Positions 29,094 to 37,642 of a stretch of 64,000 nucleotides of DNA are shown here, in pieces. A model generated the notes under the pieces. It was given only the letters and a program-made list of their open reading frames with translations, ran no database searches and was not told the DNA's origin. Each line of letters starts with the position of its first letter. Position 1 is the stretch's first letter. The translations under genes and the position numbers were made by a program. Origin of the DNA: Pseudomonas chlororaphis subsp. chlororaphis (GTDB lineage: Bacteria > Pseudomonadota > Gammaproteobacteria > Pseudomonadales > Pseudomonadaceae); the NCBI RefSeq assembly GCF_003945765.1, contig NZ_CP027712.1:5828001-5892000 (forward strand). Direction: 5' to 3'.

Positions 29094-30499
29094 TGCTCGG
29101 CAGCACCCTGCTGCTGACCCTGGCGACCCTCGCCGGGCTGCTCGCCGGTTTTGCCCGCGAATGGCTGCTGGTGGCGGCCTGGGGCGCGGGCAGCCGCAGC
29201 GATGCGTTCCTGGTCGCGGTGTTCATTCCCGAAGCCCTGCGCATGACCCTGGCCGCCGGCATTCTCGCGGCCGCGGCCCTGCCGCTCTATCAGGAGCGCG
29301 ACGCCCAGCGCCAGCACGCCTGGCTGGCCGGCCTGTGCCCACGCCTGCTGGGCCTGGGGCTGGGGCTGTATGCCCTGCTGGCCTTGAGCGCGCCGTTGTG
29401 GATCCGCCTGATCGGCCCCGGGCTCGACAGCGCAGCCCAGGCCGAAGCCGCCGCCAACCTGCGCAGCCTGGCCGCCTGCATCCCCGGCCTGCTCATGCAT
29501 GCGCTGTTCAGCATCCCGCTGCACGCCCGGCAGCGTTTTGTCCTGCCGGGGCTAGGCTCGCTGCTGTTCAACCTGCCACCGGTGCTTTACCTGTTTTTCT
29601 ACGGCCAGGCGAGCCTTGGCTCCGGCCTTTCGCTGGCATTTTTCCTCGGCAGCCTGCTGATGTGCCTGTCGCTGGTGCCGGCGGTCTGGCAGACCGGCTG
29701 GCGCCCCTGGCAAGTCCGTGGGGACGCCGGTGCCGGCCGGGAACTGCTCGGCCGCCTCGGCCCGCTGTTGACCAGCAACCTGGCCAGCCAGGGCCTGGCG
29801 CTGGTGGAACGGCTGGTCGCCAGCTACCTGGGCGAAGGCGTGGTGACCTGGGTCAACCTGGCGCGCAAGCTGATCAACCTGCCGCTGATTGCCTTGATGA
29901 GTCTCAACCAGGTCCTGCTTGGCTTGATGAGCGGCAAGTCCGGCGATCAGCGCCTGGGGCTGCTGCATCGGGGGCTCGACGCCGCGACCCTGCTGAGCCT
30001 GCCAGCCGCGCTCGGCCTGGTGGGCGCCAGCCCGGCGCTGATCCACTGGCTGCTGCCCGCCCAGAGCGCCGACGGCCCGCTGCCGGCGCTGCTGGGCTGG
30101 TTCGCCGTGTCCCTGGTGTTCGGCGCCTGGAACGCCATGCTCGCCCGTTACGCCTATGCTGCCGGTGATACCAGCACGCCACTGCATTGCGAACTGCTCG
30201 GCAGCCTGCTCAACGCCTTGCTGCTGGCGGGCCTGCCGCTGGTCCTGGGGCTGACCGCGATTCCTCTGGCGGCCCTCGGCGGCGTGCTCCTGACCAACCT
30301 GTTGCTGATGCAGCGCCAGCAATTGCTCACCCTGATCAACTGGCCGGTGCGCTGGGCAGTCAGCGCCGTCCTGCTGAGCGCGGCGGCGCTGCTGTTGCAT
30401 CCGCTGTTGAATGTCTGGCTGCAACTGGGGCTCAGCACAGCGGCCGGGCTGCTCTTGCTGATCGCCTTGGGGCTCTGGCTGAAACCCTGGCGGGCCTGA
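29093..30499 (+). CDS. pslK: Wzx/MurJ-type lipid-linked repeat-unit flippase PslK
   Basis: A 468-residue membrane protein of the MOP/MviN superfamily with about 13-14 hydrophobic segments. The start MLGSTLLLTLATLAGLLAGFAREWLL (in part) and GAGSRSDAFLVAVFIPEALR resemble MurJ (compare [20 protein letters not shown] in the murJ gene at 61 kb), but the protein is clearly distinct. It should flip undecaprenyl-linked Psl repeat units to the periplasm for PslJ. It is the last gene of the operon; its ATG shares a base with the acyltransferase stop. Confidence 0.87.
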   Translation: MLGSTLLLTLATLAGLLAGFAREWLLVAAWGAGSRSDAFLVAVFIPEALRMTLAAGILAAAALPLYQERDAQRQHAWLAGLCPRLLGLGLGLYALLALSAPLWIRLIGPGLDSAAQAEAAANLRSLAACIPGLLMHALFSIPLHARQRFVLPGLGSLLFNLPPVLYLFFYGQASLGSGLSLAFFLGSLLMCLSLVPAVWQTGWRPWQVRGDAGAGRELLGRLGPLLTSNLASQGLALVERLVASYLGEGVVTWVNLARKLINLPLIALMSLNQVLLGLMSGKSGDQRLGLLHRGLDAATLLSLPAALGLVGASPALIHWLLPAQSADGPLPALLGWFAVSLVFGAWNAMLARYAYAAGDTSTPLHCELLGSLLNALLLAGLPLVLGLTAIPLAALGGVLLTNLLLMQRQQLLTLINWPVRWAVSAVLLSAAALLLHPLLNVWLQLGLSTAAGLLLLIALGLWLKPWRA

Positions 30500-30514
30500 A
30501 CGAGCGGCAAAGGG

Positions 30515-30547
30515 TTGACCTGATGTCACACTTATCCGTTATAAGTG
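30515..30547 (+). promoter_or_regulatory. Candidate sigma-70 promoter with dyad before DUF1780 gene
   Basis: TTGACC (30515-30520) is followed after 18 bases by TTATAA (30539-30544). A perfect inverted repeat CACTTAT-N6-ATAAGTG (30528-30547) covers the spacer and -10 region, as expected for a repressor site. It would separate the DUF1780 gene from psl transcription. Confidence 0.45.
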
Positions 30548-30614
30548 CAGCCAGCCCCCGCCGACCCGGCAGAGTGTATTTCTTGGATCAGCGTTTGGAC
30601 GCTAAGCTTGGACT

Positions 30615-31244
30615 ATGGATGACTCAGATTACTTGCGCCTGCTCACCATTCAGGCCGAACAAGCCAACGCGTTCCTGTCCAATGCGCGCAAATGGGAGCG
30701 TGAGCGTTGGGTCTGCCAACGCCTGCTGCAAGGCTTGAACATCCCCTACCGTGCCGACGAGTTCACGCCCGCCGGGCAGGAGCCGCCGGACGTACTGTTT
30801 CGCGAGGCCTGTTTCGAGGTGTTCTTCGTGCTGGACGAAGGCCGCCGCCTCAACGACGAATGGCGCGACGAGTTGCAACGGCGCCGCAGTGCCTTCTCCC
30901 TCAGCCAGCTGGTGCGCCGCGAGGCCAAGCCCAAGCGCATTCCGGCCAACGAACTGTTGCTCAGGCTGGCCCCGACCCTGCGCAAGAAAGCCCACAACTA
31001 CAAGGAACGCGGCATGGACCTGGGGGAGCTGGACATCATCGCCTTCGCCAGCCTCAAGCGCGAAGTGCTGGACCTCAACAGCCACTTCCCGCCGCCGACC
31101 GAATACCTGCGCCAGGGCTGGCGCTCGTTGTCGCTGGTCGGGCCGACCTTCGCCCGCGTGCTGTTCGCCCACCCCGACGCGCCGGACTTCCTGCGCGGCA
31201 ACCTGGGACGCAGCATCCTCTTCGATGTCGGTATCAGCCTGTAG
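30615..31244 (+). CDS. DUF1780 family protein
   Basis: A 209-residue soluble protein that I place in the DUF1780 family, found mainly in Pseudomonas and relatives and described as having a putative endonuclease fold. Visible family-type stretches are RYLLTIQAEQANAFLSNARKWERERWVC-like N-terminal helices and the PDVLFREACFEVFFVLDEGRRLNDEW core with acidic residues (given here in part). No signal peptide or membrane segment is present. It appears to have its own promoter after pslK. Biochemical activity is not established from sequence. Confidence 0.7.
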   Translation: MDDSDYLRLLTIQAEQANAFLSNARKWERERWVCQRLLQGLNIPYRADEFTPAGQEPPDVLFREACFEVFFVLDEGRRLNDEWRDELQRRRSAFSLSQLVRREAKPKRIPANELLLRLAPTLRKKAHNYKERGMDLGELDIIAFASLKREVLDLNSHFPPPTEYLRQGWRSLSLVGPTFARVLFAHPDAPDFLRGNLGRSILFDVGISL

Positions 31245-31454
31245 GCCACCTGGAGCGGAATTTCCCGGGCCTCTTCAGGCCATTCGTGGCATGGCGCAAA
31301 CACCGCGTGAGTGTTACAAAGCGCAATCATTCACGGGATGACAAGGCCGGCATCCGCGAGCAGCTATGCTCCGTTCCATGCCGCATAGCCCGACAAGATG
31401 GCACTGCGCTGTAACCTTCATACTTTTCGCAACGTCTAGCTGACGAGGCTTTTT

Positions 31455-31628
31455 ATGACCAGCCGCCTGAACCCCGACGACCAACGCCATGTCGAAGAAT
31501 ACCTGCAACTGGCCCAGCACCGAGTCGAGCGCCGGCCCTTCCGGCCGTGGATGCTCCTCGTGATAGTCGTGACCATCACCATTGGCCTGGGCTTGCTGAG
31601 CCGACTTATCAGCTACCTGACGCTATGA
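31455..31628 (+). CDS. Small membrane protein, DUF3094-like, 57 residues
   Basis: Start ATG 31455 follows a GAGG ribosome site. The product (MTSRLNPDDQRHVEEYLQLA, then a basic stretch RVERRPFRP) has a charged N-terminal helix and one C-terminal membrane segment (about residues 33-50, MLLVIVVTITIGLGLL). I place it with the short DUF3094 proteins found beside ndh in pseudomonads; the assignment is from memory. It precedes ndh by 60 bases and may modulate or anchor a membrane complex, which is not shown. Confidence 0.65.
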   Translation: MTSRLNPDDQRHVEEYLQLAQHRVERRPFRPWMLLVIVVTITIGLGLLSRLISYLTL

Positions 31629-31688
31629 GCTGCATCGCGCTCGCTCGGGTAACCGTACCGATTTCTTTTAGCCTTGCGAGATATCCCC

Positions 31689-32987
31689 ATGACTCATCGT
31701 ATTGTCATCGTTGGCGGCGGCGCCGGCGGTCTGGAGTTGGCTACCCGTCTGGGTAAGACTCTGGGCAAGCGCGGCACCGCCAGTGTGATGCTGGTCGACG
31801 CGAACCTGACCCACATCTGGAAGCCCTTGCTGCACGAAGTGGCCGCCGGCTCGCTGAACTCTTCCGAAGACGAACTCAACTATGTCGCCCAAGCCAAATG
31901 GAACCATTTCGAGTTCCAGCTGGGCCGCATGAGCGGGCTCGATCGCCAGCAGAAGAAGATCCAGCTGGCCGCCACCTACGACGAAAACGGCGTGGAGCTG
32001 CTGCCCGCTCGTGAGCTGGGCTACGACACCCTGGTGATTGCCGTGGGCAGTACCACCAACGACTTCGGCACCCAGGGCGCCGCCCAGCACTGCCTGTTCC
32101 TCGACACGCGCAAACAGGCCGAACGCTTCCACCAGCAACTGCTCAACCACTACCTGCGCGCCCATGCCGGGCAGACCGATGTCGTGGAGCAGATCAGCGT
32201 GGCCATCGTCGGTGCCGGTGCCACGGGCGTCGAACTGGCCGCCGAGCTGCACAACGCCGCCCATGAACTGGCGGCCTACGGCCTGGACCGGATCAAGCCG
32301 GAAAACATGCACATCACCCTGATCGAGGCTGGGCCACGGGTACTGCCGGCCCTGCCGGAGCGGATCGGCGGCCCGGTGCACAAGACCCTGGAAAAACTCG
32401 GGGTCAAGGTCATGACCAATGCCGCGGTCAGCGAAGTCACCGCCGACAGCCTGATTACCGCCGATGGCCAGGTGATTGCCGCCAGCCTGAAAGTCTGGGC
32501 CGCCGGGATTCGCGCACCGGGCTTCCTCAAGGACATCGACGGCCTGGAAACCAACCGCATCAACCAGCTGCAGGTCTTGCCGACCCTGCAGAGCACCCGC
32601 GACGAGAACATCTTCGCCTTTGGCGACTGCGCCGCCTGCCCGCAACCGGGCACCGATCGCAACGTTCCACCGCGGGCCCAGGCGGCTCACCAGCAAGCAT
32701 CGCTGCTGACCAAGTCGCTGAAACTGCGTATCGAAGGCAAGGCCCTGCCGGAGTACAAATACACCGACTACGGCTCGCTGATCTCGCTGTCGCGTTTTTC
32801 CGCCGTGGGCAACCTGATGGGCAACCTGACCGGCAGCGTGATGCTCGAAGGCTGGCTGGCGCGGATGTTCTATGTGTCGCTGTACCGCATGCACCAGATG
32901 GCGCTCTACGGCCCGTTCCGGACCGCCATGCTGATGCTCGGCAGCCGGATCGGCCGCGGCACCGAGCCACGCCTCAAGCTGCACTGA
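31689..32987 (+). CDS. ndh: NADH dehydrogenase type II (non-proton-pumping)
   Basis: A 432-residue FAD protein. The N-terminal FAD-binding Rossmann motif IVIVGGGAGGLELATRLG lies at residues 4-21, the second dinucleotide (NADH) fold VAIVGAGATGVELAAELH is near 175-192, and the C-terminal FAD contact is ENIFAFGDCAACPQPG near 308. A hydrophobic C-terminal helix (about 388-415) attaches it to the inner membrane. It oxidises NADH with quinone as acceptor without pumping protons. Start 31689 places the Rossmann motif at the N-terminus as usual. A T-run terminator follows the stop. Confidence 0.93.
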   Translation: MTHRIVIVGGGAGGLELATRLGKTLGKRGTASVMLVDANLTHIWKPLLHEVAAGSLNSSEDELNYVAQAKWNHFEFQLGRMSGLDRQQKKIQLAATYDENGVELLPARELGYDTLVIAVGSTTNDFGTQGAAQHCLFLDTRKQAERFHQQLLNHYLRAHAGQTDVVEQISVAIVGAGATGVELAAELHNAAHELAAYGLDRIKPENMHITLIEAGPRVLPALPERIGGPVHKTLEKLGVKVMTNAAVSEVTADSLITADGQVIAASLKVWAAGIRAPGFLKDIDGLETNRINQLQVLPTLQSTRDENIFAFGDCAACPQPGTDRNVPPRAQAAHQQASLLTKSLKLRIEGKALPEYKYTDYGSLISLSRFSAVGNLMGNLTGSVMLEGWLARMFYVSLYRMHQMALYGPFRTAMLMLGSRIGRGTEPRLKLH

Positions 32988-33014
32988 ATCTGAGTCTGTG
33001 GACCAAAACAAGAG

Positions 33015-33041
33015 TGCCCCGAGCGATCGGGGCATTTTTTT
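33015..33041 (+). terminator. Intrinsic terminator of ndh
   Basis: TGCCCCGA and TCGGGGCA form a perfect 8-base stem with a GCGA loop, followed by seven T. Confidence 0.9.
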
Positions 33042-33136
33042 GCGCCCTGTTCAACACGGACCCAGGCAAACAGGCGGTTAAAAATCGAATTGCTTAGAGA
33101 CTTCCCGCACTTTATCTCCAACTTTCCGCGCAGCCG

Positions 33137-33150
33137 TAAGATTAGTCTTA
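33137..33150. promoter_or_regulatory. Dyad TAAGA-N4-TCTTA, distal copy
   Basis: TAAGATTAGTCTTA is a perfect 5-base dyad sharing its core with the two proximal copies near the pilin gene. It is a candidate operator of the fimbrial cluster. Confidence 0.3.
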
Positions 33151-33480
33151 ACTCTAAAATAGAAGAGCCGCCTGACTTAGCCCCCACATCAAAAAGTTGC
33201 TCTCCCCCGGGCGTACCGAATACATACGCCTGCCTCCGCGCCACCTCTTACTGCGGCATATAGATAGCTGGCCCGATAGTATTCAAGACGCCACTCATGC
33301 TCTATCTAGTTGCATTGATAGTTTACCCTGCACGCTTAAACCTTCGACTCCAACCTGATACCCATGACGATTAACCCATGAAAAACAGGTGCTTAGATAT
33401 AGAAATCGAAGATTTTGGCGGCGATCATTTTGTTTAGCTGCCGACAGGCATTCCGACAGCTTCATACCACCCGATCAAAT

Positions 33481-33576
33481 TTTAAGAATCTTCTTATTGA
33501 AATCTTATCAGGCAAAAAAGTATTAGCAGCTATTCAAAGCCATAGAACAATCAATAGTTTAAGAATGGTCTTATTG
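33481..33576. repeat. Two direct 19-base repeats upstream of fimbrial pilin
   Basis: TTTAAGAATCTTCTTATTG (33481-33499) recurs as TTTAAGAATGGTCTTATTG (33558-33576), with 17 of 19 bases the same, 77 bases apart (start to start). Each is internally dyadic (AAGA...TCTT). The second copy ends 55 bases before the pilin start, so they may be binding sites for a local or global regulator. Confidence 0.5.
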
Positions 33577-33631
33577 TAACGACCGAAGTGAAGATACAAG
33601 ATTGCACCTCCAACTTTAGCAGGTACATGAA

Positions 33632-34231
33632 ATGTCCAAACTTCTCAAAAGCATCGTCTCCATGGCTATCGCTGGCGCGGTCAGCACTTCCGCTCTCGCG
33701 GCGGATGGCACCATCGATTTCAAGGGCGAAATCATCGCGGCGTCCTGCGCCATCAGTGCCGGCGCCGGCTCCAGCGTTGGCGGCAGCAAGGGTAACCAGA
33801 CCATTGATGTCAACCTCGGCAAGGTCAGCACCGACTCGCTCGCCGGCACCGCTGGTGGTAGCTCTGCCATCGTCGGCGGTAAGAGCATCAGCCTGAACCT
33901 GGACTGCGGCGGCACCGCAAACGGCCTGAAGACCGTGAGCATGCAGTTCGACCCGAACAGTGGCTCCGGTATCGACAGCAAGAAAAACTCGCTGCTGAAA
34001 GTCACCGGTGGCGCAACGGGCGTGGGCATCGGTATTTATAACGGCAGCAACACGCTGGTGAACATCTCCGCGAACGAAACCATCTCGGGTGACTTGGTGA
34101 AAACCGGCGAAGAAGGGAAAGAAATCTACACCGCCAAACTGGACCTGCGCGCCGGTTATGTGGTGAACGGCGATGAGATCAAGCCAGGTGCTGCGAACGG
34201 CCAACTGCCGTTTACCTTGACCTACGAGTAA
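33632..34231 (+). CDS. Chaperone-usher fimbrial major pilin
   Basis: A 199-residue type 1-like pilin. The signal peptide (residues 1-23, cleavage after ALA in STSALAADG) precedes the donor-strand segment DGTIDFKGEIIAASCAIS. The disulfide pair is Cys near 39 and Cys near 90 (LNLDCGG). The C-terminal penultimate strand GQLPFTLTYE ends in tyrosine-glutamate, as in subunits that bind chaperone and usher. It would polymerise on the cell surface by donor-strand exchange. It leads the cluster pilin-chaperone-usher-adhesin and is preceded by an AT-rich regulatory region. Confidence 0.88.
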   Translation: MSKLLKSIVSMAIAGAVSTSALAADGTIDFKGEIIAASCAISAGAGSSVGGSKGNQTIDVNLGKVSTDSLAGTAGGSSAIVGGKSISLNLDCGGTANGLKTVSMQFDPNSGSGIDSKKNSLLKVTGGATGVGIGIYNGSNTLVNISANETISGDLVKTGEEGKEIYTAKLDLRAGYVVNGDEIKPGAANGQLPFTLTYE

Positions 34232-34281
34232 CCCGCACCAAAGGGAGGGGCCTATGCCCCTCCCTCCGACCTGGAGCCGCT

Positions 34282-35007
34282 ATGAAAACCTCATTATTGG
34301 CGCGTATTGCACTCGCCAGCGCCATGACACTCTCCGCGTCGATGGCCAGTGCCGGCATTACGCTGGACGGCACCCGCGTCATCTTTGCTGCGCCAGCCAA
34401 GGAAGCATCCGTCATCGTCAGGAACCAGGGCTCGAACGACATCATGGTCCAGTCCTGGGTCGAACCGGACAAAAACGGGCCCAATGCCGACGTACCGTTC
34501 GCCATCACCCCTCCCCTGGTTCGCCTTGGAGGCAACAAGCAGCAGGTCCTGCGCATCCTCTATCAAGGCCAGGGGCTGCCGACCGACAAGGAATCCGTGT
34601 TCTGGCTGGCCGTGCAAGAGATCCCGCAAAAAGCCAAGACCGAGAACACCCTGCAAATTGCCATACGCCAGCGCGTGAAGCTGTTCTACCGCCCGGCCAA
34701 CCTGCCGGACACTGCCGCCAATGCAGCCAAGAGCCTGCAATGGAAGCTGGTGGAACAAGGCGGCAAGGCCGCGCTTTCAGTGACCAACCCTTCCGCGTTC
34801 CATGTGACCCTTGCCGGGGGCAGCGTGACGCTGCGCAATGGCAAGGACGCGGGCACCGCCACCGTGGAAATGCTGGCACCCGGGGCAACACGCACCGTCG
34901 AGATCAAAGGCTCGACTGGCATGAGGTCCGGAGCCACAACAGTGGAATTCGACAGCATCAACGATTACGGCGGGCTGGACCAAGTCACCAGCAAACTTTC
35001 CAACTAA
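34282..35007 (+). CDS. Periplasmic fimbrial chaperone (PapD-like)
   Basis: A 241-residue two-domain immunoglobulin-fold chaperone. The signal peptide (1-24, ending ASMASA) is followed by GITLDGTRVIFAAPAKEASV, which carries the conserved Arg anchor and the G-strand region. The family signature VFWLAVQEIPQKAK lies near residue 112, and a lysine for binding subunit C-termini is near 133 (RQRVKLFYRP). It folds pilin subunits and delivers them to the usher. A single chaperone serves the cluster, unlike the two in many Cup clusters. Confidence 0.9.
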   Translation: MKTSLLARIALASAMTLSASMASAGITLDGTRVIFAAPAKEASVIVRNQGSNDIMVQSWVEPDKNGPNADVPFAITPPLVRLGGNKQQVLRILYQGQGLPTDKESVFWLAVQEIPQKAKTENTLQIAIRQRVKLFYRPANLPDTAANAAKSLQWKLVEQGGKAALSVTNPSAFHVTLAGGSVTLRNGKDAGTATVEMLAPGATRTVEIKGSTGMRSGATTVEFDSINDYGGLDQVTSKLSN

Positions 35008-35120
35008 CGGAAAGCAGCCCTCACTCGTGTCGCTCGCATAGAGCGCACCGCCTTACCTAATCCGACTTTTTAATCAGGTCAGTGCTTCGGGCATCCGATG
35101 CACGATCGAAAGGATTTCGC

Positions 35121-37613
35121 ATGCCCATTTTTCAGAGAGAGCTCAGTTTCAGGATCGCCCGACGGGCGTGCGCGACCTGCCTCGTGGCCCTGGGGCTGAC
35201 CTCGAAGCTGTCCGCCGCAGAGGCCGAGTTCTCCGACTCCTTTCTGAAAATGGGGGGCGCTCCGGTGGACCTCAAGTTTTTTGAGAAAGGCAGTGCCGTT
35301 CCGCCAGGTACCTACAGCGTCGACCTTTACCTGAACAACGTGCTGATCAAGCGCCAGGAAATCACCTTCGCCGCCGACGCCTCCGGGCAGGTCAAACCCG
35401 TCATCTCGCTCGGGCTGCTCAAAGAGCTTGGACTCAACGCGGGCAAAGCCCAGCAGGATGGACTCATCGCCGCGGACGCCAAGGACGAGCAGCCGTTCGA
35501 CGTCAGCACCCAGATCGCCGGCGCCGCGGTGGACTTCGACGTCACCAACCTGGCATTGCAGTTCAGCATCCCGCAGGCATACGTCCAGCGCTATTCCCGT
35601 GGTTACGTCGACCCCTCGGTTTGGGACGAAGGCATCACCGCCTTCTACAGCGACTACCAGGCCAACTTCAACCGCAATACCAACCAGGGAATGAAGAGCG
35701 ACTACCACAACCTAAACCTGCGCAACGGTTTTAATATCGCCGGCTGGCGCTTTCGCAACGAATCCGCCCTGACCGGCGGAACCGGCACAAAAAGCGAATT
35801 CAAGAGCAACCGCAACTATCTGGAGCGCGACGTCCAGCGCCTGAAAGGCAAGCTTTCCCTGGGCGAGCTGTACACCCCTGGCGAGATCTTCGACAGCGTG
35901 CGTTTTCGCGGTGCACAGATCGCCTCGGACCTCGGCATGCTGCCTGACAACGAGATCGGCTACGCACCCGTGATCCGCGGCATCGCCGAAAGCAATGCCA
36001 CTGTCGAAGTACGGCAAAACGGCTACGTGATCTATTCCGCGTCGGTGCCGCCTGGCGCCTTCGAGTTCACTGACATCTATCCCAGCGGCTCCAACGGCGA
36101 CCTGCAGATCAAGATCATCGAAGCGGATGGCCGGGTACGCGAATATCTGCAGTCCTATGCCTACCAGCCGGTCATGACCCGGCGCGGCAACCTTCGCTAC
36201 AGCGTCACCGCCGGTGAATATCGCTCCACCGACCAACCGTCGCCGTCGTTCACCCAAGGCACGGCCGTCTACGGCGTGACGGACAACCTCACCGGTTATG
36301 GTGGCGCGCTGCTCGCGCAAGACTATCGCGCCGTCAACCTTGGCGCGGGCGTGAACTCCAGCCTCGGCGGTATTTCCTTCGACGTCACCAGCAGTGAATC
36401 GAAGACCCAGAACGGCAGGAGCAACAAGGGTCACAGTGCGCGCTTCCTGTACTCCAAGACGCTGAACGCCACCGATACCACCTTCACCATGGCCGGCTAC
36501 CGCTATTCCACCGAAGGCTATCGCAGCTTCAGCCAGCACGTGGACGACCTCATGTATCAGGACCGTGCCGGCTTCAGCGCCCAAAAGAGCCGAATCAACC
36601 TCCGGGTGAACCAGAGCCTGTCACAGCGAGGCTCGCTGTACCTCAGCATGGATGAAACCAACTACTGGAAACAGCAGGGCCGCACGCGCAACTGGCAATT
36701 GGGTTATGGCAACAGCATCGCCAGTGTCAGCTACAACCTGGCGGTGTCACGTACCCAGAGCGATCCCATGAGCGGTGGCTCGGATACGCAACTCACCGCC
36801 AGTATCAGCATGCCACTGGGAGGCCGGGGTAGTTCTCACCGCCTCTCCAGCAACGCCATCAGCTCGAGCAAGGGTGATTCCTCACTGCAGTCGAACGTGT
36901 CCGGCTACCTGGACGACCAGGCGACCCTCAGCTACTCGGCGCAGGCAGGCCACAGCAAAAGGAACGGCAATACTGCCGGCGCCAGCCTGGACTGGGATAC
37001 CCCTGTCGCCAAGCTGCGCGGTGGCTACAGCCAGGGTCGCGATGACAAGCATATCGACCTGGGTGCTTCTGGCTCGCTGCTGGTACACAGTGGCGGCGTT
37101 ACCCTCGGCCAGCCGCTTGGCGAGACTTTCGGCCTGCTGGAAGTTCCGGACGTCGACGGTGTCGGTGTATCCGGCTGGAACGCCGTACGCACCAATGGCA
37201 AGGGTTACGCGGTGGTGCCCTATATGCAGCCCTATCGCTACAACTGGCTGAACCTGGACACCCAGACCCTGGGTACCGACACCGAGATCAACGAAACCTC
37301 CAAGGTGCTGGTGCCAACCCGTGGCGCCATCGTCAAGGCCACCTATGCCGCACAGACAGGTCGCCGCCTGCAATTCGTGCTGCGCGCGGACAAGGGCGAT
37401 CCAATCCCCTTCGGCGCCCAAGGCTACGACGAACAAGGCAAGCCCCTGGGCATGGTCGACAACCTGTCGCGCCTGCTGGTCTTTGGCGTTCCCGACCAGG
37501 GCCGGCTGGAGATTCGCTGGGCCGAAGGCAGCTGCATGGTGGACTACAAGCTCCCCCCAACAAACAAGGAACTGGCTTACGAACGCGTGGACGGCCTTTG
37601 CCGGGTCTTGTGA
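35121..37613 (+). CDS. Outer-membrane fimbrial usher (PapC/FimD-like)
   Basis: An 830-residue usher. ATG 35121 is chosen because AAAGGA lies seven bases upstream; the open frame extends to an upstream GTG without a ribosome site. The signal peptide (about 1-32, ending SKLSAAEA) precedes the N-terminal chaperone-binding domain (FSDSFLKMGGAPVDLKFFEKG). The 24-strand barrel with internal plug (about 140-640) contains RGIAESNATVEVRQNGYVIY. The C-terminal domains end with a Cys pair (GSCMVDYKLP and DGLCRVL). It forms the secretion pore for the pilus. Confidence 0.92.
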   Translation: MPIFQRELSFRIARRACATCLVALGLTSKLSAAEAEFSDSFLKMGGAPVDLKFFEKGSAVPPGTYSVDLYLNNVLIKRQEITFAADASGQVKPVISLGLLKELGLNAGKAQQDGLIAADAKDEQPFDVSTQIAGAAVDFDVTNLALQFSIPQAYVQRYSRGYVDPSVWDEGITAFYSDYQANFNRNTNQGMKSDYHNLNLRNGFNIAGWRFRNESALTGGTGTKSEFKSNRNYLERDVQRLKGKLSLGELYTPGEIFDSVRFRGAQIASDLGMLPDNEIGYAPVIRGIAESNATVEVRQNGYVIYSASVPPGAFEFTDIYPSGSNGDLQIKIIEADGRVREYLQSYAYQPVMTRRGNLRYSVTAGEYRSTDQPSPSFTQGTAVYGVTDNLTGYGGALLAQDYRAVNLGAGVNSSLGGISFDVTSSESKTQNGRSNKGHSARFLYSKTLNATDTTFTMAGYRYSTEGYRSFSQHVDDLMYQDRAGFSAQKSRINLRVNQSLSQRGSLYLSMDETNYWKQQGRTRNWQLGYGNSIASVSYNLAVSRTQSDPMSGGSDTQLTASISMPLGGRGSSHRLSSNAISSSKGDSSLQSNVSGYLDDQATLSYSAQAGHSKRNGNTAGASLDWDTPVAKLRGGYSQGRDDKHIDLGASGSLLVHSGGVTLGQPLGETFGLLEVPDVDGVGVSGWNAVRTNGKGYAVVPYMQPYRYNWLNLDTQTLGTDTEINETSKVLVPTRGAIVKATYAAQTGRRLQFVLRADKGDPIPFGAQGYDEQGKPLGMVDNLSRLLVFGVPDQGRLEIRWAEGSCMVDYKLPPTNKELAYERVDGLCRVL

Positions 37614-37642
37614 CCCACACTCTTTCAAACCAGAGCGGGCAT

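Larger units (their letters stand above)
32988..33631. other. AT-rich spacer upstream of fimbrial cluster
   Basis: A 644-base spacer between ndh and the pilin gene. After the ndh terminator it is clearly richer in A+T than the surroundings and has no credible gene. It contains three TAAGA...TCTTA-type dyads, two of which are near-identical 19-base direct copies close to the pilin gene. Confidence 0.7.

Noticed and set aside
32906..33244. A 112-codon minus-strand frame in the ndh-fimbria spacer
   Set aside because: It covers the ndh terminator and part of ndh antisense, with no ribosome site or recognisable domain.
33042..33631. Phase-variation switch upstream of the pilin
   Set aside because: The repeats there are direct copies rather than a distant inverted pair, and no recombinase gene is present.
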